64,000 nucleotides of DNA from positions 868,001 to 932,000 of the forward strand of contig NZ_CP087106.1 of the NCBI RefSeq assembly GCF_028583545.1, in the 5' to 3' direction. The stretch is from Methylobacterium sp. NMS14P. Its GTDB lineage: Bacteria; Pseudomonadota; Alphaproteobacteria; Rhizobiales; Beijerinckiaceae. Made by a program: the position numbers and the translations under genes. Numbering within the stretch: the stretch's first letter is position 1; each line of letters opens with the position of its first letter. The notes beneath the pieces were generated by a model. It had not been told where the DNA came from, did not search any database, and worked only from the letters and a program-made list of their open reading frames with translations. This document shows positions 57,859 through 64,000 of this stretch, piece after piece.

Positions 57859-58413
57859 TCACTGGACGATCACGTCCTTGAACAACACCGCGTCGACCTT
57901 GGCGGGGTACAGGGCGATGTTGACCCGGCGCAGCAGCTCCTCGCGCAGCCGGAACAGGCCCACCGAGTTGGTGATGTCGCTGGCGCGCAGCTCGCGCATG
58001 TAGACCTGCAGCGCGTCCTCGACCCGCGGCATCAGGGGCCGCACCTCCTCCTCGACCTTGGCGTCCTTCAATTCCAGGGAGATCCGGACCTTCGCGAACC
58101 GGCCCTTGTCCTGCGGCAGCTCGGGGGAGAGGTTGAGGAGCATCTCACGCACGTCGACGAAGACGACGAGCTTTTTGCTCTCCGGGCCGGCGCCCTTGGC
58201 GTCGCCGCCGCCGTGCCCCCCGCCGTGGTCGCCGTTCTGCGCGGCCGCCTTGCTGTCGCCGCGGCCCATCATCACGAACGCGCCCGCGCCGCCGCCGCCC
58301 ACGACTAGGACCGCGACGGCCACCATGATCATGAGCTTCTTCTTGCCCTTCGGGGCGCCCTCGGCTGCGGCCTCGCCTTCCTCGGCGGAGGCCTTCTTCG
58401 GCTTCTTGGCCAT
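57859..58413 (-). CDS. fliL: Flagellar basal-body protein FliL
   Basis: 184 residues. Lys/Ala-rich cytosolic N terminus, one membrane helix (about 26-48), a Gly/His-rich periplasmic linker and the FliL domain (FVDVREMLLNLSPELPQDKGR to the C-terminal AVLFKDVIVQ). It supports stator function around the rotor. ATG 58413 gives the family start. First gene of the fliL-fliM-DUF6468-motE operon, divergent from flgF; its promoter region holds the CtrA-type site. Confidence 0.92.
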   Translation of the reverse strand: MAKKPKKASAEEGEAAAEGAPKGKKKLMIMVAVAVLVVGGGGAGAFVMMGRGDSKAAAQNGDHGGGHGGGDAKGAGPESKKLVVFVDVREMLLNLSPELPQDKGRFAKVRISLELKDAKVEEEVRPLMPRVEDALQVYMRELRASDITNSVGLFRLREELLRRVNIALYPAKVDAVLFKDVIVQ

Positions 58414-58475
58414 GGAATAATGCTCTCTCGCGGGAGACTGCGCGCCAGGTACACCTGGATATCGGAGCATCACGG

Positions 58476-58490
58476 TTAACGCGCCGTTAA
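58476..58490. promoter_or_regulatory. CtrA-type box TTAA-N7-TTAA in the divergent flagellar promoter
   Basis: TTAACGCGCCGTTAA is a perfect TTAA-N7-TTAA, the binding site of the alphaproteobacterial master regulator CtrA, and is also a full dyad. It lies 63 bp upstream of fliL and 178 bp upstream of flgF. CtrA control of flagellar genes is established in Caulobacter and other alphaproteobacteria; direct binding here is inferred. Confidence 0.55.
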
Positions 58491-58605
58491 GGAGGCAATT
58501 CCTGCCGGGTCAGGTTTGCCGCGGCGCAGCCCCGGCGCGGCCGCGAGTCCCGGGCAACGCTAACCAAGTCTCTGTCATAACGATAAAATTCGCCGCGACG
58601 GGATT

Positions 58606-58621
58606 TGGCACAGCGGATGCT
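58606..58621 (+). promoter_or_regulatory. Sigma-54-like promoter upstream of flgF
   Basis: TGGCACAGCGGATGCT fits TGGCAC-N5-TTGC with the invariant GG and GC pairs exactly 12 bases apart and one mismatch (ATGC for TTGC). It reads toward flgF, whose ATG is 47 bp on. Chance occurrence is possible; Caulobacter uses sigma-54 for flagellar genes. Confidence 0.35.
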
Positions 58622-58668
58622 GAATGGATCGTTGCCGCCTCCGCGGCCCGCGAGTCCCAGAGTCCACG

Positions 58669-59409
58669 ATGCAGAATGCCCTCTTCGTCGGCGTGTCGAG
58701 CCAGATGGCGCTCCAGCGCGAGCTGGACGTGATCGCCAACAACATGGCGAACGTCTCGACCACGGGCTTCAAGGCGCGCAACACCCGCTTCGAGGAGTAC
58801 CTGATGCCGGTGGCGAGCGCGGATTCGTTCGCCCGGCCCGACCGGCGCCTGTCCTATGTCATCGACCAGGGCACCACCCTCGACCTCGGGCAGGGCCCGA
58901 TCGAGCAGACCGGCAACCCGCTCAACGTCGCGGTCAAGGGCTCGGCCTTCATCGCCGTGCAGTCGCCCCAGGGCGAGCGCTACACCCGGAACGGCGCCTT
59001 CGAACTCGACGCGCAGGGCACGCTCGTCACCAGCGACGGCTACAAGGTCGTGGGCGAGGGGGGGCCGATCAGCATCAACCCGCAGGAGACCGGCCTCGCC
59101 ATCGGCCCCGACGGCACCGTGTCGACCAATCTCGGCATCCGCGGGCGGATCAAGCTCGTCACCTTCGCCAGCCCGCAGCGGCTGACCAACGAGGGGACCA
59201 ACCTCTACGCCTCGCCGGAGCCCGCGCGGCCCGCCGGGATCGACGGGCGCCTCGAGCCCGAGTCGCTGGAGCGCTCCAACGTCCGCCCGGTGATCGAGAT
59301 GACCCGGCTCATGGACGTGAACCGGTCCTACGCCATGGTGTCGAGCATGATCTCGCGCCTCGACGACCTGCGGGGCACGGCGATCCGCCGCCTCGCCGAC
59401 GTCGCCTGA
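58669..59409 (+). CDS. flgF: Flagellar proximal-rod protein FlgF
   Basis: 246 residues. Starts MQNALFVGVSSQMALQRELD with the conserved rod N-terminal helix motif VIANNMANVSTTGFKARNTR, and ends with the paired C-terminal rod helix (NVRPVIEMTRLMDVNRSYAM). It forms the rod of the basal body in the periplasm. ATG 58669 is at the family position; a farther GTG/ATG adds unrelated residues. First gene of the flgF-flgG-flgA-flgH operon. Confidence 0.93.
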   Translation: MQNALFVGVSSQMALQRELDVIANNMANVSTTGFKARNTRFEEYLMPVASADSFARPDRRLSYVIDQGTTLDLGQGPIEQTGNPLNVAVKGSAFIAVQSPQGERYTRNGAFELDAQGTLVTSDGYKVVGEGGPISINPQETGLAIGPDGTVSTNLGIRGRIKLVTFASPQRLTNEGTNLYASPEPARPAGIDGRLEPESLERSNVRPVIEMTRLMDVNRSYAMVSSMISRLDDLRGTAIRRLADVA

Positions 59410-59422
59410 GGAGGCCTGACCG

Positions 59423-60214
59423 ATGCGCGCCCTCTACTCCGCCGCCACCGGCATGGCGGCCCAGGAACTCAACGTCCAGGTCATCTCCAACAACATCGCG
59501 AACCTGCGCACCACCGGCTACAAGCGCCAGCAGGTGCACTTCCAGGACCTGCTCTACCAGAACATGCGCCGGGCCGGCGCCTCGACCTCGCAGCAGAACA
59601 CCCAGCTCCCGGCGGGCCTCAGCCTCGGCTCGGGCGTGAAGACCACCTCGACGGCCCGCGTGATGTCGCAGGGGACGCTCTCCTCGACCGAGAAGGATTA
59701 CGACGTCGCGATCCGCGGCGACGGGTTCTTCCGGGTGACGCTGCCGGACGGCCGGACCGCCTATTCCCGCGACGGCTCCTTCGACCTCTCGGCCCAGGGC
59801 CAGCTCGTCACCCGCGACGGCTACCTGCTCGATCCGGCGATCACCGTGCCGCAGAACGCGACGTCCGTGACGATCAGCGCCACGGGCGCCGTGCAGGCGA
59901 ACATCCCGGGCCAGACGGCGCCGCAGGCGCTGGGCCAGTTCCAGCTGTCGCGCTTCGTCAACAAGGTCGGCCTCGAGTCAATCGGCGACAACCTGTTCGT
60001 CGAGACCGCGGCCTCCGGACAGGCGATCAGCGGCCTGCCGGGGGCCGACGGCTTCGGCAACCTCCAGCAGAGCTACCTGGAAGAGGCGAACGTGAACGCC
60101 GTCACGGAGATCTCGTCGCTGATCGCCGCGCAGCGCGCCTACGAGATGAACTCGAAGGTCGTCACCGCCGCCGACCAGATGCTCTCCACCACCACGCAGA
60201 TGTTCCGCAGCTAA
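59423..60214 (+). CDS. flgG: Flagellar distal-rod protein FlgG
   Basis: 263 residues. MRALYSAATGMAAQELNVQV with SNNIANLRTTGYKRQQVHFQDLLYQ and a C terminus ending AYEMNSKVVTAADQMLSTTTQMFR are hallmark FlgG segments. Length is standard. A GGAGG site lies 8 bases before ATG 59423, which is 13 bp after flgF. Confidence 0.95.
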   Translation: MRALYSAATGMAAQELNVQVISNNIANLRTTGYKRQQVHFQDLLYQNMRRAGASTSQQNTQLPAGLSLGSGVKTTSTARVMSQGTLSSTEKDYDVAIRGDGFFRVTLPDGRTAYSRDGSFDLSAQGQLVTRDGYLLDPAITVPQNATSVTISATGAVQANIPGQTAPQALGQFQLSRFVNKVGLESIGDNLFVETAASGQAISGLPGADGFGNLQQSYLEEANVNAVTEISSLIAAQRAYEMNSKVVTAADQMLSTTTQMFRS

Positions 60215-60249
60215 CCGCGCGACCCGCACCCCGCTTCAGGTCCCTGAAC

Positions 60250-61389
60250 ATGTATGCCGGCATGCATCCCGACCCGCTCGATCCCGACTTCGAGACCCTC
60301 GACCTGCCCCGCATCGCCGCGGGCGACGGGGGCGACATCAGCCCGATCGTGCGGCGCGTCCCGCCGCGGGTGATGCCCCTCGGCGCCGCCGTCATCCTGC
60401 GCGCGGTGCTGGCCTTCCTGACCTTCGCGGTCCTCGGCGCCCTGGCGATCCCCGCCATGGCCCGGGCGGAGGGCCTGCGGCTGCGCGGCGACGTCACCGC
60501 CCGCGGCGACGTCCTGACGCTGGCCGATCTCGTCGAGGGCGCGCCCGAGCGCCTGGGCACGCGCCCGCTGTTCCGCGCGCCCGCCCTCGGCGCGACCGGG
60601 ACGATCCAGACCCGCCGCATCCTCGACGCGGCGTCCGCCCTGGGCCTCAGCGGCCTGGAGACCGGCGGACGGCTGCAGATCGCCGTGCAGCGCGCCGCCC
60701 GCCGCCTCGGGCCGCCGGAGATCGAGGCGGCGCTCAAGCGCAGCCTCGAGGCCGCCTACGGGCTCAACGTCCGCACCATCGCGGTCCGCTTCGACGGGGA
60801 CGGCCCGACCCTGCTGGCGCCGGTGGACCTCGAGGGGCAGGTCGCGGCCCTGGACCTGACCTACGACCCGCGGACGCGCCGCGTCGCGGGCCTCGTCAGC
60901 CTCGGCGAGCGGCAGGCGTCGCTGCGCGTCTCCGGCGTGGTCGTGGAGCTGCGCGAGGTCGCGGTGCTCACCCGGAACCTCAACCGCGGCGAGCCTCTGA
61001 AGGAGGGCGACGTCGCCCTGGAGCAGCGCCCGCGCGACTCCGTCGCCCCCGACGCGCAGGGGAGCGCCACGACCATCCTCGGCGAGGTCGCCCAGAACAC
61101 GCTGGCGGCCGGCACCGTGCTGCGGGTCACCGACACGGCCCCGCCCGAGCTGGTCGCCCGCGGCGAGAACGTGACCATCGTGTACGAGACGCCGAGCATC
61201 AGCCTGTCGATGCGCGGCCTGTCGAACGATTCCGGCCGGATGGGCGCCGTCGTCAACGTCGTCAACGTCGCCTCCAAGAAGATCCTGCAGGCCACCGTGA
61301 TCGGCCCCGGCCGCGTCTCGGTGAGCCCCAGCCCCGCGGCTCAGCAGGCCGCCGCCGCCCCCGTCCAGGCGACCGCCTCCCTGCGCTGA
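60250..61389 (+). CDS. flgA: Flagella basal-body P-ring formation protein FlgA
   Basis: 379 residues. N-terminal cytosolic segment then a signal or membrane helix (about 45-68, AVILRAVLAFLTFAVLGALA). The periplasmic part ends in a SAF domain (LTRNLNRGEPLKEGDV with LAAGTVLRVTD), which chaperones FlgI for P-ring assembly. The protein is longer than E. coli FlgA because of the leader; an internal start nearer the signal (about 60373) cannot be excluded. flgI is not in this window. Confidence 0.88.
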   Translation: MYAGMHPDPLDPDFETLDLPRIAAGDGGDISPIVRRVPPRVMPLGAAVILRAVLAFLTFAVLGALAIPAMARAEGLRLRGDVTARGDVLTLADLVEGAPERLGTRPLFRAPALGATGTIQTRRILDAASALGLSGLETGGRLQIAVQRAARRLGPPEIEAALKRSLEAAYGLNVRTIAVRFDGDGPTLLAPVDLEGQVAALDLTYDPRTRRVAGLVSLGERQASLRVSGVVVELREVAVLTRNLNRGEPLKEGDVALEQRPRDSVAPDAQGSATTILGEVAQNTLAAGTVLRVTDTAPPELVARGENVTIVYETPSISLSMRGLSNDSGRMGAVVNVVNVASKKILQATVIGPGRVSVSPSPAAQQAAAAPVQATASLR

Positions 61390-61425
61390 CCGCCCGCCCT
61401 GCACGCGTCCAAGAGTGATTGCCCG

Positions 61426-62175
61426 ATGGCCCGTCGCACCGTCCTGAACCCGCTCGCCGCAGCCCTGATCGCCGGCGCGCTCGGGGCCTGCAACACCGCC
61501 GACCGCCTCTCGCAGGTCGGCGCGACCCCGGCACTGTCGGCGATCGAGGATCCGACCAGCCAGCCGGGCTACAAGCCGGTGCGGATGCCGATGCCGGACG
61601 TGCAGCCGGTCTCGTACGCCCCGAACTCGCTGTGGCGCACGGGCTCCCGCGCCTTCTTCAAGGACCAGCGCGCCGCCAAGCTCGGCGACATCCTGACCGT
61701 GAAGGTCAAGGTCACCGACCAGGCGAACATCAGCAACGAGACCAAGCGCTCCCGGGCCAACACCGAGAGCTTCGGCCTGCCCAACGCCCTGGGCCTGGAG
61801 AACAACGCGGTCGGCAAGTCCTTCGGCGTCGGCAGCACCGCGCTGCTCTCCGCCACCTCGGCCACCGCCAATGACGGGGCCGGGTCGGTCCAGCGCACCG
61901 AATCCGTCACCACGAACGTCGCCGCGGTGGTGACCCAGGTCCTGCCCAACGGCAACCTCGTGGTCGAGGGCAAGCAGGAGATCCGGGTCAATTTCGAGGT
62001 GCGCGAGATGATCGTCGCCGGCGTGGTGCGGCCGGAGGACATCGAGTCCGACAACACGATCGACTCGGCCAAGATCGCACAGGCCCGCATCGCCTACGGC
62101 GGCCGGGGCCAGATCACCGACGTGCAGCAGCCGCGCTACGGCCAGCAGATCGTCGACATCCTGCTGCCGTTCTGA
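61426..62175 (+). CDS. flgH: Flagellar L-ring protein FlgH
   Basis: 249 residues. Lipoprotein signal with lipobox LGAC (Cys22), then the L-ring core with NSLWRTGSRAFFKDQRAAKLGDILTV and the C-terminal GRGQITDVQQPRYGQQIVDILLPF typical of FlgH. It forms the outer-membrane ring around the rod. It ends the flgF-flgG-flgA-flgH operon; the stop TGA is the first base of a duplicated 19-bp palindromic unit. Confidence 0.93.
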   Translation: MARRTVLNPLAAALIAGALGACNTADRLSQVGATPALSAIEDPTSQPGYKPVRMPMPDVQPVSYAPNSLWRTGSRAFFKDQRAAKLGDILTVKVKVTDQANISNETKRSRANTESFGLPNALGLENNAVGKSFGVGSTALLSATSATANDGAGSVQRTESVTTNVAAVVTQVLPNGNLVVEGKQEIRVNFEVREMIVAGVVRPEDIESDNTIDSAKIAQARIAYGGRGQITDVQQPRYGQQIVDILLPF

Positions 62176-62209
62176 GGCACCTCAGCTCGTCTGAGGCACC
62201 TCAGCCCGG
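62172..62209. repeat. Duplicated 19-bp unit with TGAGGCACCTCA palindrome between convergent genes
   Basis: CTGAGGCACCTCAGCTCGT (62172-62190) is repeated as CTGAGGCACCTCAGCCCGG (62191-62209). Each contains the near-palindrome TGAGG-CA-CCTCA. The flgH stop is the TGA of unit one; the oxidoreductase stop is the reverse TCA of unit two. A recent tandem duplication; the stems are too short to claim a terminator. Confidence 0.7.
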
Positions 62210-63499
62210 CTCCTCCGGCTCCGGCCCGCGCGTGACGTCGAGACCGGAGCCGGCGCCGGCGGGCGGCCCGACCTTGACCGGCGCTCCGGTCCGGGCGGCC
62301 TCGTAGATCGCCTCCATCAGGACCTGGTCCTGCAGCCCCTCCTCGCCGGGCGTGCGGGGCCGCAGGTTCTCCTGGATGCACCGCGCGAAATGGTCCAGCT
62401 CCAGGGCGAACTGGTTCTTCGGGCTCAGGACCTTCTCGTCCCGGGCGGCGTTCTTGCCGTCGCGGTGGCCGATATAGAGGCGCTGGCCCTGGTAGGCGAA
62501 GGCGTTCTGGAGATCGACGGAGGCGGTGCCGGTGTGCAGGGTCAGGCTCCGCGCCTCGTAGACCCCGTAGCTCGACAGGCACTGGGCGATCACGCCGGAC
62601 GGGAAGTGGAGGGTGAAGCTCGCCGTCTCCTCGACCTCGCGGTACTTGGGATCGTCCGGCGGCGAGTGGGTCTGGGCCTGGATCAGGTTCGGCTCCTCGC
62701 CGAGAACCGCGCGGGCGGTGTTCAGGCAGTAGAGCCCGATATCCGGCAGCGAGCCGCCGCCCGCCAGCGCCTTCCGCAGGCGCCACTGCTCCGGCAGTCC
62801 CGTGGTCTGGCCGTTGAAGGCCTGGATCAGCCGGGGCCGGCCGAACTCGCCCGAGCGGGCGAGCTTGATCACGGCCCGGTTGTGGGGCTCGTACTGGCAC
62901 CGGTAGGCGATCATCAGCTTGACGCCGGCTTTCGCGCAGGCCGCGATCATCTCCCGGCACTCGTCCGAGGTCACCGCCATCGGCTTCTCGCAGAGCACCT
63001 GCTTGCCGGCCGCGGCGGCCGCCACGACGTTGTCCCGGTGCACGCCGTTCGGCGTGACGATGTAGACAGCCTGGACGTCGGGGTTGGCCTTCAGCCGATC
63101 CCACGCGTCGTAGCCGTAGACGGCGTCGTCCGGCAGCCCGTACTGCCGCGCCACGAGCTTCGCCTTGTCGGGCGAGCCCGACATCACGGCCGCGAGGCGG
63201 GCGCGCTTGCTCTCGCCGAAGGCCGGCAGGATCTCGTCGAGGCTCAGGCGCCCGAGACCCACGACGCAGTAGCCGACGCGCTGGCCCGGCGGCTGCGGCG
63301 CCGGGCTCGAGGCGGGCGGCCTGTCGCCGGTCCCGCGCCAGTTCGGGAACATCACCCGTCCGCCCTGCACGGCGCCGGTATCGGCCGGGACCGCGGGCGC
63401 CGGCGGGGCGGCCTGCGCGCCGCCGCCCACCGCGGCGCCGGCCAGGGCGCCCCCGGCCGCGAGGAGATTGCGTCGTGAGAGCCGGGTGTCGTCCGCCAT
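62201..63499 (-). CDS. Tat-exported Gfo/Idh/MocA-family oxidoreductase
   Basis: 432 residues. Twin-arginine signal SRRNLLAAGGALAGAAVGGG at the N terminus, then a Rossmann domain with VGLGRLSLDEILPAFGES and the family EKP motif in VLCEKPMAVTSDE. The closest functional model is periplasmic glucose-fructose oxidoreductase, which carries its NADP through Tat export, but the substrate here is unknown. The C terminus is Pro/Gly rich. It converges with flgH. Confidence 0.87.
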   Translation of the reverse strand: MADDTRLSRRNLLAAGGALAGAAVGGGAQAAPPAPAVPADTGAVQGGRVMFPNWRGTGDRPPASSPAPQPPGQRVGYCVVGLGRLSLDEILPAFGESKRARLAAVMSGSPDKAKLVARQYGLPDDAVYGYDAWDRLKANPDVQAVYIVTPNGVHRDNVVAAAAAGKQVLCEKPMAVTSDECREMIAACAKAGVKLMIAYRCQYEPHNRAVIKLARSGEFGRPRLIQAFNGQTTGLPEQWRLRKALAGGGSLPDIGLYCLNTARAVLGEEPNLIQAQTHSPPDDPKYREVEETASFTLHFPSGVIAQCLSSYGVYEARSLTLHTGTASVDLQNAFAYQGQRLYIGHRDGKNAARDEKVLSPKNQFALELDHFARCIQENLRPRTPGEEGLQDQVLMEAIYEAARTGAPVKVGPPAGAGSGLDVTRGPEPEEPG

Positions 63500-63584
63500 G
63501 TGCCTCGCCGTGTCGCCGGATCGGGAGGGCGGCGCTCCGGGGCGCCGCCTGCGCCGGAAACCGCCGGGTGGCGGAACCGCGCCC

Positions 63585-63953
63585 TCAGTGAACGCGACCC
63601 GGCTCCGGGCTGTTTCCGTCGAGGAGCGCGGCGCGCAGACGCGCCACCTCCGCCTCGCTGGCGGCGAGCCGGCGCGCGACCGCCTCGGGCTCCGTCGCCG
63701 CGCGGGTCTCGGCGAAGCCGAGGCCGACCGACTCGCCCGCGCGCCAGGCCACGAAGGCGCGCCGGGCCTCGCCGCGACAGGGAATGAACAGCTCGACGCA
63801 ATCGGGGAGCACGGCCCCCGCCGGCAGCCGGATGCGCGCCCCGTCGAGGGACACGTCGCGGACCGTGCAGTCGATCTCCGGCAGGAAGGCCGCGACGCGC
63901 AGCTGCCCGCCCAGGCAGACGCGGCGTCGGGCAGTGCGGCGGCGCTCGATCAC
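63585..63953 (-). CDS. PilZ-domain protein (c-di-GMP binding candidate)
   Basis: 122 residues. The PilZ signature is present: the N-terminal RRRTARR arginines and the second-strand DVSLDGARI (D/N-x-S-x-x-G), followed by the barrel LPDCVELFIPCRG and AFVAWRAGESVGLGF. A C-terminal helix of about 30 residues follows. Such proteins bind c-di-GMP and tune motility or envelope functions. Its place near flagellar genes suggests motility, but it lies after the oxidoreductase. Confidence 0.82.
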   Translation of the reverse strand: MIERRRTARRRVCLGGQLRVAAFLPEIDCTVRDVSLDGARIRLPAGAVLPDCVELFIPCRGEARRAFVAWRAGESVGLGFAETRAATEPEAVARRLAASEAEVARLRAALLDGNSPEPGRVH

Positions 63954-64000
63954 GATCGCTTGACCCTGATGGTTTCGGTTGCGGGGACAACAGCCATCCA

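Overview
The window is very GC-rich (about 70% by eye) and nearly every gene is of a type common in Rhizobiales. Taken together, the content points to a Methylobacterium-like alphaproteobacterium. The clues are a PQQ-dependent alcohol-dehydrogenase-type quinoprotein, an egtB-egtD ergothioneine pair, two small GCG_CRPN-type secreted proteins, MotE and DUF6468 next to fliM, a phasin, ClpS/ClpA, a SPOR-domain D,D-carboxypeptidase and a candidate CtrA box. The assignment is inferred from gene content; there is no rRNA or tRNA in the window to confirm it.

Layout. 1-4014: end of a zinc-ribbon membrane protein, then a tartrate/D-malate-type dehydrogenase with an MFS transporter and a divergent GntR/FCD regulator. 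4078-7101: an OmpR/EnvZ-like two-component pair followed by two small secreted glycine-rich proteins; the same 10-bp-spaced TGTNAC/GTNACA motif lies before the regulator and before the secreted proteins. 7132-12880: PiT phosphate carrier with its DUF47 partner, a run of small hypothetical genes, a ~240 bp dispersed repeat, a Cache-domain protein and glutamate racemase. 13167-17841: egtB, egtD, a membrane class III cyclase homologue and a Tat-exported amine oxidase. 17904-26484: ClpA/ClpS, phasin, SPOR-tailed D,D-carboxypeptidase, a J-domain membrane protein and an HtrA-like protease.

26555-36673 holds the most unusual arrangement: a MukBEF/Wadjet-type SMC system (JetA/MksF and JetB/MksE overlapping, JetC/MksB separate). 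A chemoreceptor gene on the other strand and a Rhizobiales dispersed repeat sit between jetB and jetC, and no JetD/MksG nuclease is visible. A second, inverted chemoreceptor lies on the far side of jetA, past an FKBP gene. 36991-43117: coaBC (decarboxylase active-site Cys replaced), uppS, a small winged-helix regulator with its membrane partner and two matching 17-bp operator-like dyads, and uvrB. 43134-54759: ankyrin protein, PQQ quinoprotein, O-antigen-ligase-like protein, esterase, lytic transglycosylase, isochorismatase-fold hydrolase, LRR-kinase fusion, phosphopentomutase and a fused peptide ABC ATPase. 54835-62175: second copy of the dispersed repeat, then flagellar genes in two divergent operons (fliL-fliM-DUF6468-motE and flgF-flgG-flgA-flgH) sharing a control region with a perfect CtrA-type site. 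62201-63953: a Tat-exported Gfo/Idh/MocA oxidoreductase and a PilZ protein.

Theme: motility and signalling (flagellar operons, two chemoreceptors, PilZ, cyclase, two-component system), cell-envelope work (MurI, UppS, D,D-carboxypeptidase, lytic transglycosylase, O-antigen ligase), proteostasis, redox protection and DNA maintenance (UvrB, SMC system). Start sites were chosen by ribosome-binding site and family length; several genes use GTG or TTG.
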